This document shows, piece by piece, positions 27,464-35,786 of a stretch of 64,000 nt of DNA; within the stretch, counting starts at the first letter, position 1; the number at the start of each line of letters is the position of its first letter. The stretch is from WHUA01 sp963711215. Lineage in GTDB: Bacteria; Pseudomonadota; Alphaproteobacteria; UBA8366. The stretch lies in contig CAVQDH010000003.1 of the NCBI GenBank assembly GCA_963711215.1, positions 62,001 to 126,000 of the forward strand. The letters are read 5' to 3'. The translations under genes and the position numbers were made by a program. Under the pieces are notes generated by a model that saw nothing but the letters and a program-made list of their open reading frames with translations, made no database searches and had not been told where the DNA came from.

Positions 27464-27493
27464 GATAATTAAGGAAATAATGGAAATATTATC
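27464..27493. promoter_or_regulatory. Candidate LysR-type operator
   Basis: An AT-rich inverted repeat, GATAAT and ATTATC with 18 bases between, lies in the divergent region between emrA and the lysR gene. It is the only AT-rich island in this 516-base gap. LysR regulators often bind such dyads between their own gene and a divergent target. No experimental motif for this regulator is known to me. Confidence 0.35.
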
Positions 27494-27737
27494 CCTTGAA
27501 GACGGATAATGTGGGGCCAACCGGGGCTTTCCGCGGGTTTGGCGGCTTCCGCTGCCTAGAGGATTCTGCCAATGGGCGCCGTAGCGGTATTGGACGAAAC
27601 GGCCGGGTTTTTGACGAAGTTGCCGCCGTCCGGGCGGCGCTCGTCCACCGGCGCCTCGGCGATTGGCAAGCGGGGGTTTCTCGGCCATGGTGGGCCGGTC
27701 CCCATCATCCACCAGCGACCGGTAATCGGGGGAGGAA

Positions 27738-28655
27738 ATGGACCGATTGACCAGCTTGACGGTGTTCGCCCGGGTGGTCGACAGCGGGGGCTTCTCCGCC
27801 GCGGCCCGGCGGCTCAACATGTCGACGACGATGGTCAGCAACCATGTGCAATCGCTCGAGGATCGGCTGGGCGTCCGACTGCTCAACCGGACCACGCGGA
27901 AGGTGAGCCTGACCGAGGTCGGCAAGACCTATTACGAGCGCTGCACGCGCATCCTGGCCGACCTCGAGGAAGCGGACCTTGCCGCCAACGCGCTGCAGTC
28001 GATGCCGCGCGGCACGCTGCGCCTCTACACCAGCACGCATATCGTGCAGTTCATCGCGCCGGTGGTGGCCGAGTTTCTGGCGCTCTTTCCCGAGGTGTCG
28101 GTCGAGCTCAGCATGGGCGAGCGAATGATCGACCTGGTCGAGGAGGGCATCGATCTCGCCATCCGCACGACGCCGCCGCCGGACTCGAGCCTGATCGTCC
28201 GGCGCCTGACGCCGTGGCGCCATATTCTCTGCTGCGCGCCCGCCTATCTCCAGACGCATGACGCGCCGCGCCGGCCGGAAGACCTCGCCCGGCACAATTG
28301 CCTGCGCTACTCCTTCTATCCGTTCGGCGACGAATGGCATTTTACCGGCCCGGACGGCGCGCCGGCGGCGGTGCGGGTGCGCGGCAATCTGCTGAGCAGC
28401 AGCGCCGAGACGCTGCGGCGCGTGGCGCTGAACGCGCAGGGCCTTTTTCTCGCGCCGAGCTTCTTCGCGGCCGAGGATCTCCAGGCCGGCCGGCTGGTGC
28501 CGATCCTCGACGGCTACACGCCCGTCGAGTTCGCCATCAACGCGATCTATCCGCATCGCCACTATCTCTCCGCCAAGGTGCGCAGCTTCATCGACCTGGC
28601 GGCCGAGAGCTTCCTCGAGCATCGCAAGTGGATGGACCCGAACGCCACGGCCTGA
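27738..28655 (+). CDS. LysR-family transcriptional regulator
   Basis: A 305-residue regulator with the LysR winged HTH in residues 2-61 (LTVFARVVDSGGFSAAARRLNMSTTMVSNHVQSLEDRLGVRLLNRTTR) and a periplasmic-binding-like effector domain from about 90 on (GTLRLYTSTHIVQFIAPVVAEFLALFPEV). It is divergent from the emrAB-like efflux genes and separated from them by the duplicated leader and AT-rich dyad. By context it probably controls the efflux operon. The gene is uninterrupted. Confidence 0.94.
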   Translation: MDRLTSLTVFARVVDSGGFSAAARRLNMSTTMVSNHVQSLEDRLGVRLLNRTTRKVSLTEVGKTYYERCTRILADLEEADLAANALQSMPRGTLRLYTSTHIVQFIAPVVAEFLALFPEVSVELSMGERMIDLVEEGIDLAIRTTPPPDSSLIVRRLTPWRHILCCAPAYLQTHDAPRRPEDLARHNCLRYSFYPFGDEWHFTGPDGAPAAVRVRGNLLSSSAETLRRVALNAQGLFLAPSFFAAEDLQAGRLVPILDGYTPVEFAINAIYPHRHYLSAKVRSFIDLAAESFLEHRKWMDPNATA

Positions 28656-28782
28656 GCCCGGCCGCCGCCCGCCATTGACCTATCTCAAGGGCGCGCCGTC
28701 ATGCCTTGCTATGCTTCGGCGTCGAAGCGCGGCGACGCAGCCGTCCTCGGGGGCCACAGCACACACGCGAAGGAGAATGCCG

Positions 28783-29148
28783 ATGATCGAGCTTTTGACC
28801 GGATTTCCCGAAAATGTCGTCGCGGTCCGCTGCCACGGGAGGGTTACGAAGCAGGATTACGATAAAATCCTGGTGCCGGCCGTGATGAAGGCGCTCGAAA
28901 CGCACAAGAAGGTCCGGCTCTTTTACGAGACCGCCGGCGATTTCGCCGGCATCGATCCTGCGGCGATGTGGGAGGATTTCAAGGTCGGGATGGAGCACTT
29001 GACGCGCTGGGAGCGGGTTGCCGTCGTCACCGACGTCGACTGGATCAAGCACACGATGCAGTTCTTCAGCTTCCTGATGCCGGGCAGCACGAAGATGTTC
29101 CCGACCGACGAGGCCGCGCAGGCGCGGGCATGGCTCGTCGGCGCCTGA
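28783..29148 (+). CDS. STAS/SpoIIAA-like domain protein
   Basis: A 121-residue cytoplasmic protein of the SpoIIAA-like (DUF3478) group. It starts MIELLTGFPENVVAVRCHGRVTKQDYDKILVPAVMKAL and contains LFYETAGDFAGIDPAAMWEDFKVG and RVAVVTDVDWIKHTMQFFSFLMPG, the usual order of strands and helices in this fold. The ATG at 28783 has AGGAG at a spacing of seven; another ATG at 28777 is too close to it. These proteins are thought to act as small binding or lipid-associated modules. No function can be assigned from the neighbours. Confidence 0.85.
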   Translation: MIELLTGFPENVVAVRCHGRVTKQDYDKILVPAVMKALETHKKVRLFYETAGDFAGIDPAAMWEDFKVGMEHLTRWERVAVVTDVDWIKHTMQFFSFLMPGSTKMFPTDEAAQARAWLVGA

Positions 29149-29163
29149 GCGCCGGGGGCGTCG

Positions 29164-31383
29164 CTACTTGGGAACCAGCTTGTCGCCCGCGCGCTTGAGC
29201 TCCTGCAGCTTGAACAACTCCAGGAATGTCTTGTCATTGTAGAGTTTCATCAACTTGGCTTCGTCGAATGCCTTCTTGGGCAGCGCGGCGTGATGGCCGC
29301 CATTCTTGCGCCCGGTCATCCAGGCGCTGCTCCAGAGGGACGCGAGCGTTTCCGATCCGTCGATCAGGCACGCGGCGGTGCGGATCCCGAGCCGGTCCCA
29401 CATCGCAGCGGTGCGATGGCGTGTGTCGTTGTATGCCTGCACGACCTCCAGCGGCGGCAGCCGGCCAACCGTTCGGCGCATTAGCTCGACGACCTCGACG
29501 GCGGCATCGTGGCCGTTTTTTTTCGCCCCCTTGACTTTCGGTCGTCCCGTCAAGGCCTTGCCCACCGCGGCGTTCATCTCCGCCGCATGCTGGTTCAGCA
29601 TGCTGGTCTCGTAGGAACTGTGCACGCCGGTCTCGCCTTTATTCGGGCGCCCATGGTGAAATTCCGATATGTGGAGCGGCTGACACGCGTCGCCGACATA
29701 GTGGGCCATCAATCCGCCGGCGCAGACGAATTGCTCATAGTCGTCTTTCGCCGCGAATTCGACCATCTCGTCATACATTTGCCAGACGCGGAACGGTAGC
29801 GCGCCCCGTTTTTTCGCGCTGATAGCGTCATAGAAAGCATTCCATACGTCGGGGTCGACGTTCTTAGGCTTCTTGTCCGTAAGGGAGAGCAGCGTCTCAC
29901 CCTTGAATTTACCGGACGCTGTGCATTCCTGATCCATGTCGGCGAAATGATTGAATTCATCTTTCTTCCGGGTGTTGCGCCAGACCAGATCCGCAACGTC
30001 GGCAAGCGGCGCAAAGTCGCCTGATTTGTGCGCGGGGAGGCCGTCGGCCAGGGTCTTGTCGTTGTAGGCGATCCGATCTCGATTGAGCTTGAAAAGGTCT
30101 GCCAGCGTCTTGTCGGCGATGCGGTCGCAGGCGAGCCCGCCGACCTTGAAATGGCCGACGGCGCCCCAGGTTTCCGGGTGCCCAATGTTCCAATTCGGGA
30201 TCAGCTCGACATCGAGCTCCCGGCAGACGGTCGACAGACAGGTCGCGAGCGCAAAGGCCGAGGAGGCCTGGGCCTCTCCGGGCGAAAGCAGCGATTGGCC
30301 GCCCCATTGAATCGCGAAGGGCCGGAGCTTTTTCGCTTTGTTGCCGGCTTGGCCCTTCGCTTTCGCCTGATCGAAGTCGAGCAGCGTGTCTTCGCACCAG
30401 ATGGTTCCGGAGTCGCCCGGTAATGTCCCGACGGTGGTCTCGCCGACCCGGGGGCCGATCAGGAAGTCGGCGACGTATTCGAATCCGCCGACGGTCTTGT
30501 AGCGATAGAAGAGCGCCCGGATTTGGCCGTTTATGCGGCCGGACGCCGCGCCATACGCCGTCACATCGCGACCGATGATATCGAGGTTGAAGCTGTCGAC
30601 GTGCAGGTCCCAGATCGGGCCCAACTCGCCAAGACCATAAATCTGCGCCGTCCACTGGGTGACGTCGTCGACTGCAATCAGGCCGGCGTCGAGATTGGCA
30701 ACGACTCGCTGGCCGGGCCAGCCTTCGTAGACTTTGGAGAAGGGCACCTTACCGCATTCGCGCCCGGCACTCCTGCCGATCCTCTGCCGTTCTCCCTTCA
30801 CGACGGTATAGACCTTGCGGCCCTCTTTGCCCGTGACGTGCCGGTTCGTCAGGGCGAATACCGATTCACCGTCGGTTACCAAGCATCCGATCGAGCTCAC
30901 ATGCTCGCGTCCCTGCACCTCGGTGAGCGCGGGATAGCCGCCGCCGATCAAGTCGCTCGGAAACGTCAACGTTTTCGATGAGGATTTTTCCGTGTCGTCG
31001 CGACTTGCCTTCACCACGCAGGTCGGGACGACGCGCCCGTCCGGCATGTAGAGGAAACGGGGTACCATGGCATCCGGATCGGCGGTGAAGGTGTGCCGGT
31101 CACGCCAGTCATCGACGAAGACGAGGATGCACGGCCAGGACCAGCTCTTCGGCTCCGAGTTATCGAGCGTGCGCGCTTCCGGAGCCGATTTCTGCACATC
31201 GCGGTGCGGCCGGTCCGAATCCTTGAAGTCGGGATCCGTCTTGCGAATGAGATAGCGTCCGATAGCCGTGGCGAAGACCTTGTCGAGGTGTGCCAGGTGC
31301 ACGTGGTACGCCTCGCGCGCGTCAAGCAGGTCCTTGATCGACAGCGAGTTAAACCGGTGCTCCCGGATCCAGGCCTTGTCCAT
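29164..31383 (-). CDS. Trypsin-like protease / S1-P1 nuclease-like fusion protein
   Basis: A 739-residue protein with no signal peptide or membrane segment. Residues 1-50 form a charged helical cap (LSIKDLLDAREAYHVHLAHL, then AIGRYLIRK). A trypsin-like part follows with the triad His182 (ALTNRHVTG), Asp232 (NLDAGLIAV) and Ser325 (PGDSGTIW). From about 450 a second domain shows S1/P1 nuclease-type zinc ligands: His479 (NHFADMD), His561-x3-Asp565-x5-His571 (HYVGDACQPLH) and His588-x3-Glu592 (HSSYE), the first trio spaced as in P1 nuclease. The free N-terminal Trp ligand is absent. The motif YNDKT-LxxLFKL occurs near 425-445 and again near 714-726. GC is lower than in neighbouring genes. GGGAGG precedes the ATG at 31383, and an AT-rich promoter-like stretch lies upstream (31400-31485). 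The function is unknown; a cytosolic effector of defence or cell damage is inferred. Confidence 0.8.
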   Translation of the reverse strand: MDKAWIREHRFNSLSIKDLLDAREAYHVHLAHLDKVFATAIGRYLIRKTDPDFKDSDRPHRDVQKSAPEARTLDNSEPKSWSWPCILVFVDDWRDRHTFTADPDAMVPRFLYMPDGRVVPTCVVKASRDDTEKSSSKTLTFPSDLIGGGYPALTEVQGREHVSSIGCLVTDGESVFALTNRHVTGKEGRKVYTVVKGERQRIGRSAGRECGKVPFSKVYEGWPGQRVVANLDAGLIAVDDVTQWTAQIYGLGELGPIWDLHVDSFNLDIIGRDVTAYGAASGRINGQIRALFYRYKTVGGFEYVADFLIGPRVGETTVGTLPGDSGTIWCEDTLLDFDQAKAKGQAGNKAKKLRPFAIQWGGQSLLSPGEAQASSAFALATCLSTVCRELDVELIPNWNIGHPETWGAVGHFKVGGLACDRIADKTLADLFKLNRDRIAYNDKTLADGLPAHKSGDFAPLADVADLVWRNTRKKDEFNHFADMDQECTASGKFKGETLLSLTDKKPKNVDPDVWNAFYDAISAKKRGALPFRVWQMYDEMVEFAAKDDYEQFVCAGGLMAHYVGDACQPLHISEFHHGRPNKGETGVHSSYETSMLNQHAAEMNAAVGKALTGRPKVKGAKKNGHDAAVEVVELMRRTVGRLPPLEVVQAYNDTRHRTAAMWDRLGIRTAACLIDGSETLASLWSSAWMTGRKNGGHHAALPKKAFDEAKLMKLYNDKTFLELFKLQELKRAGDKLVPK

Positions 31384-31507
31384 CTCTGCCTCCCTGTGGT
31401 GCGCTCTATCTTTTCCTCGCGTACACTTTATAAGGGATGATGCCATATGTAGAAACAAATTTGGCGAGAATAATTTATGACACCTCGCGGTTCGCCGCGA
31501 CGGCGAG

Positions 31508-32585
31508 TCATTCAGGGTCGTGTTCGGCGTCTTCGCCCACTTCGGGTACAGCGCCGTCGAGAACCATCGCCCGGAAAGTCCGCTCGATCGCGTCGCCGTC
31601 GAGGCCTTTATAGATGAAGACGAGCCGGCTCTGGCCCGGCCGGTCGGGGTCGCGGGTGAGGGGCCGCGGCGGGCTGAACGCGTTGCCGACGCCCTGCAGC
31701 AGGATGGGGCGGCCGCCGTCCGCCGGCCAGACGATCCCCTTGACGCGGAGGAAGGCCTCGCCGCGCAGCGAGAAGATCGTTTCCAGGAAATCGCGCAGGC
31801 GCGGCCAGGCTATCGCCTGGTCGGTCGCAATGGCGAGCGAGCGGATGCCGCCGTGCAGAGGGTGCGCATGGCCCGCGTGAGGTGGTCATGGTCGTCGCTG
31901 TCGTGGTCGTGGGGCGGGATCGCGGCCGGTATCGCCGCCGCCGAGCGCGCCGCGAGCCGGAACAGCGCGGCCGGATCGATCTCGCCGTGCAGGACGGTCC
32001 GCACCGGAACGCCCGGGCTGAGCGCGGCGATCTCCTGCATCAGCGTCGTCGACGGCGCTGTCCGGCGCGAGGTCGGTCTTGGTCAGGAGCACGATATCGG
32101 CGACCGCGATCTGCCGCGCCGCTTCCTCATGCTCCTCGAGCTGCCGCAGGCCCTGCTGCGCGTCGACCATCGTCACGACGGCGTTGCAATGGCAGGGGTG
32201 GCCCTCCGCCTCCATCTGGTCGAGCGCGTGGACGATCGGGCCCGGATCGGCCAGCCCGGTCGGCTCGATCAGGATCTTGGAAAAGCGGGGCAGCAGCCCG
32301 GCATCGACCTTGGCGAACAGGTCGTCGATGGTGTCCATCAGGTCGCCGCGGATCGTGCAGCAGAGGCAGCCGCTGTCCATGACGACCGTGTTCTCCAGCG
32401 CGGAGTCGACCAGCGCGTGGTCGATGCCGATCTCGCCGAACTCGTTCACGATCAGCGCGGCATCGGCCATCGCGGGATGGCGGATCAGCCGGTTCAGCAG
32501 GGTCGTCTTGCCGCTGCCGAGAAAGCCGGAGATGACCGACACGGGAACGCGGTTGGCGCATCGGCGCTGTCGCTTGCTTTGCCAT
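31508..32585 (-). CDS. CobW/ZNG1-family metallochaperone GTPase (frameshifted)
   Basis: G3E-family GTPase of the CobW/YjiA/ZNG1 group, which delivers metal (usually zinc or cobalt) to target proteins. It has the P-loop GFLGSGKTT, the metal motif SGCLCC (CxCC), EPTGLADPGPIVHAL, and the base-recognition TKTD. After indels near 32060 and 31845 the rest appears in other frames, including a His/Asp-rich segment HDHDSDDHDH and the C-terminal domain ending DAEHDPE. A further indel near 32548 separates the ATG at 32585 (MAKQATAPM) from NRVPVSVISG. An unknown gene lies directly upstream, probably co-transcribed. Confidence 0.88.
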
Positions 32586-32593
32586 GCGCCGCC

Positions 32594-33309
32594 TCACGCC
32601 GGACTCGGCTTGCAGGTCGGTAAGCCCGACCGGCCGGAAGGGGCTGCTCGGGATCTTCTCGCCGATCCAGAAGGAGACCAGCTCGGCGGGGAAGCGCGGC
32701 TCGGAAAAGAGCGCCGGGATCGTCCTGCAGATCCCTGGCGGCGATCGTCACCGGGAAGAGCCGATCATCGCCGGCGCTGCTCGCTTCGCCCGGCGGCTGG
32801 ACCGCGCCGCCGGTCAGCGTGACGCCGAGGACATGCCGGCCGGTCCAGAAGGCAAAATCGAAATCGCCCAGCGGCGCTGCATCTTCGCCGCTCCTGCCCG
32901 TGACGCGCGCATCGGGCAGCGGCCAGAGGGCGGAGAAGACGTAATCCGCCGGCGTGAACAATCCGCCCGACCACGCCACGGCGGCCGACAGCTCCGCCTC
33001 GGCATCCCGCCAGCGCGCCGTGATGAACGCGAAATAGCGCTCCAGGAAACGCCGCTGGTATTGCGCGAACAGGTCGAGCGCGCCGAGGATCTCGAACCGC
33101 AGATAGTCGAGCTTCTTTTCATGGTCCGGCAGCTTGGCCAGCCCGTCCGGCGGGAAGCGCAGCCCGACGTCGGTGTTGAGCCGGAGCGCCGGCGTCTCGC
33201 CGGGCGTCACGGTGAAGGACGGATCGGCGACGCCCCGCCGGCCTTCGCGGATATGGCCGGAGCGCGGGCCGCCCTTGCGGCCGTATGTGATCGTCAGGCG
33301 CGTCGTCAT
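32594..33309 (-). CDS. Conserved-looking protein of unknown function, upstream of CobW gene
   Basis: About 238 residues starting MTTRLTITYGRKGGPRSGH. I do not recognise the family. It has a hydrophilic N-terminus, an aromatic-rich helical middle (LDLFAQYQRRFLERYFAFITARWRDAEAEL), then VAWSGGLFTPADYVFSALWPLP and DFDFAFWTGRHVLGVTLTGG. Near 32720 a frame change leads to FPAELVSFWIGEKIPSSPFRP in a second frame. The 3' end is uncertain: TGA at 32594 is assumed after one more correction. It abuts the CobW GTPase, so it may be a metal-dependent client, but this is only inference. Confidence 0.6.
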
Positions 33310-33355
33310 CGCGCGTGATCTTAGCCTTTCGCCGCCTCGCGTGCAGAGGCTCGCC

Positions 33356-34277
33356 TTACATATGGGAATACATGGTGAGGCCGGGAACGGGCATGCGCGC
33401 GACCAGGATCTTGCCGTTGCCGTCGAGGATGTAGAGGTCCTTCCGGTCCGCGCCGCCGTACGCGAGGTTGGTCAGCTTGTCGGTGGCGCAGGTCTCGATG
33501 CGGTAAATCGGCAGGCCGATCCGGTTGAACACCCAGACCACGCCCATGTTGTGCTGCACGCAGAGGATATTGCCGGCCTCGTCGGCGGCCATGCCGTCCG
33601 GCGTGCCGAAGCCGGTCATCGTCGCGAAGGTGCCGACGCGCCCCGTCGGCCGCGCGTCGTTCAGCGGCTGCCACCAGATCGCGTTGGCGCGCGAGCCGAC
33701 ATAGAGGATCTTTTCCGCCGGGTCGAGCACGAGCCCGTTCGGTCCGGGCAGCGTCTCGATCAGCGCCTGGAGCTGGCCCGCCGCGGTGTAAGCGGTAGAC
33801 CCGTCCCGTCGGGTCGTGCAGGCCGGTCTTGCCCTGGTCGGTGAAATAGAGATCACCGTTCGACGTGAAGACGAGATCGTTGGGGCCTTTGAAGCTCTCG
33901 GCCGGACGCAGGTCGCCGAGCGGCCCGATCGCGCCGGTCTTCGGGTCGAGCACGACGATGCCGTGGCGATAGTCCGCGATGAAGATGCGGCCGTCCTTGT
34001 GGATCTTGAGGCCGTTCGGCTCGCCGTCGTAGTCGCAGGCGAGGTCGATGTCGCCGCCGGGCGCCATCCGGAAGATCCGCCCATGCGGCACGTCCGTGAA
34101 GTAGAGATTGCCGCCGCGGTCGAAGGCCGGGCCCTCGAGATAGAAATCCACGTTCGTCTGCGGCCGGGCGTAGCGCGCGCCGACCTTGCCGGGATGGCTG
34201 CCGGCTTTCGCGAACTTTCGCGGCATCTCGGCGACAAGCTCGGTCTTGATCACGGTCGGCGGATCATACGGTCCCAT
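33356..34277 (-). CDS. SMP-30/gluconolactonase-family protein (one frameshift)
   Basis: A six-bladed propeller of the SMP-30/gluconolactonase (LRE) family, 307 residues, usually a metal-dependent lactonase. The repeating strand motifs are visible: GPAFDRGGNLYFTDVPHGRIFR, EPNGLKIHKDGRIFIADYRHGIVVLD, GPNDLVFTSNGDLYFTDQG, GPNGLVLDPAEKILYVGSRA and GTPDGMAADEAGNILCVQHNMG. The acid and Asn residues that bind the metal in this family (glutamate in LEGPAFD, Asn in GPND, Asp in TPDGMA) are present. A single extra T near 33789 breaks the frame. No signal peptide is seen. Confidence 0.9.
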
Positions 34278-34648
34278 CTCGGTCGCGTCCTCCAGGTTGT
34301 CGGCCGGCTTTTTTCGCGCGCAGTCGTTTCCGCGACTTTCTCACGCGCGGATTAGCTTGTTGTATATCCCGAAATCTGTAGTAAATTATATTACAAAATG
34401 GGCAATGTTGTCATCGTCGCCGTTCTGTCCAGCGCCGTGTCACTTGTGTTCGCACGAATAAGTCGAAGGTTTACGCGTCGACGCGCGCCAACGGGTTTTC
34501 CCCCCTGCGTCAACGCGTTGTGATTGCCTGGGACGTCGTGGGATCGACACGCCGCCGGTCGAGGTTTCGATGCTGCGGCTCATAACAAAGCGCCTTTCAG
34601 GCGCGTCAGCATGTGAAGCAACAAACATGCATTCGGAGGAAGCCCACG
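34278..34648. promoter_or_regulatory. Divergent control region with AT-rich imperfect dyad
   Basis: This 370-base gap lies between the SMP-30 gene (-) and the binding-protein gene of the catabolic island (+). An AT-rich patch at 34350-34400 contains TGTAGTAAATTATATTACA (34377-34395), whose outer TGTA/TACA arms are inverted repeats. It could be an operator for a local regulator such as the IclR protein at 49364. GGAGGAA precedes the ATG at 34649. Confidence 0.4.
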
Positions 34649-35707
34649 ATGTCCAATACACGCAAGGAATCCCGCCGTTTAATTGAACCGCTCTCCCGCC
34701 GCAGCTTTCTTCGCACGACCGGCCTCGTCGCCGGCGCCGCGACGCTCGGCGCGCCTTTCGTGCACCGCGCACAGGCCGCGGACAAGCTCGTCTGGTACTC
34801 CGGATCGTCCGCCCGGTCGGTCAGCGCCTGGGGCGAGATGTTCCAGAAAGAGTCCGGCATCCCGACGGAGACCTTTCGCTCCGGCGGCGTGAAGCTGGCG
34901 CAGAAGTTCGAAGCGGAGGTGAAGGCCCATCAGGTCCGCTGCTCGGTGATGGATTCGTCGCTGCCGGGAATCATGATGGACTGGGTCGAGCGCGGTCTTA
35001 TCGAGAAGTACGAAAGCCCGCAGGCGAAGGGCTTTCCCGCCGACGTGCAGGACCCGGGCTACTGGGCCCCGATCAAGGCGCTGGTCCTGACGATCACCTA
35101 CAACGCCGAGCTGATCAAGCCGGAAGAGGCGCCGAAGAAATGGGAGGACCTGCTCGATCCGAAATGGAAGGGCAAGATGGTCATGCCCGACGCCTTCTAC
35201 AGCGGCGCGGCGCTGCATTGGTTCGGCGCGATGCATAAGGCCTACGGCAAGTCCTTCATGGAGAAGCTCTCCAAGCAGGACGTGCTGATCAAGAACGGCG
35301 CGGGCGCGACCGCGAACACGGTGACGTCGGGCGAGCGGCCGCTGTCGCCCATGCTGCTGATGTATCGTGTCTTCGCCGACATCAAGAAGGGCGCCAATCT
35401 GCGCGTCACGATCCCCGCCGAAGGCACGCCGGTCAGCTACATGGTGATCGGCGTTCCCAAGGGCGCGCCGAATCCCGACGCCGGCAAGAAGTTCATCGAT
35501 TTCGCGCTGTCGAAGCCGGCGCAGACCTTCTGGCAGAACAAGTTCTTCACGCCGTCGCTGCGCGAGGATGTCGAACCGCTGACGCGGGAGAGGGGACGCC
35601 GTCCCCTGTCCGAGATCAAGCGGATCAACAGCTCGCCGGCGGACATGCGGGCATTCTTCAAAGATCAAAAGAACCTTTTGGATGAGTGGAATCGCCTCTT
35701 CAAATGA
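34649..35707 (+). CDS. Iron/phosphonate-type ABC solute-binding protein
   Basis: Periplasmic binding protein of 352 residues. The N-terminus has a Tat signal (LSRRSFLRTTGLVAGAATLGAPFVHRAQA), followed by LVWYSGSSARSVSAWGEMFQKESGIP, the opening of the Fe3+/AfuA-type family 1 binding proteins. The segment PKKWEDLLDPKWKGKMVMPD is the family hallmark. It leads an ABC operon with a two-domain permease and an ATPase. The AfuA/PhnS-type family also carries organic ligands such as aminoethylphosphonate; the neighbouring catabolic enzymes suggest an organic substrate rather than iron. Confidence 0.9.
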   Translation: MSNTRKESRRLIEPLSRRSFLRTTGLVAGAATLGAPFVHRAQAADKLVWYSGSSARSVSAWGEMFQKESGIPTETFRSGGVKLAQKFEAEVKAHQVRCSVMDSSLPGIMMDWVERGLIEKYESPQAKGFPADVQDPGYWAPIKALVLTITYNAELIKPEEAPKKWEDLLDPKWKGKMVMPDAFYSGAALHWFGAMHKAYGKSFMEKLSKQDVLIKNGAGATANTVTSGERPLSPMLLMYRVFADIKKGANLRVTIPAEGTPVSYMVIGVPKGAPNPDAGKKFIDFALSKPAQTFWQNKFFTPSLREDVEPLTRERGRRPLSEIKRINSSPADMRAFFKDQKNLLDEWNRLFK

Positions 35708-35786
35708 TCCGCTGTCCGGTCGTGAGCAGCAGCGGAGCTGCCGGCGGCGCGGTTAGCGTCGCCGGGGCTCCGGCGCCAGGCGCATC

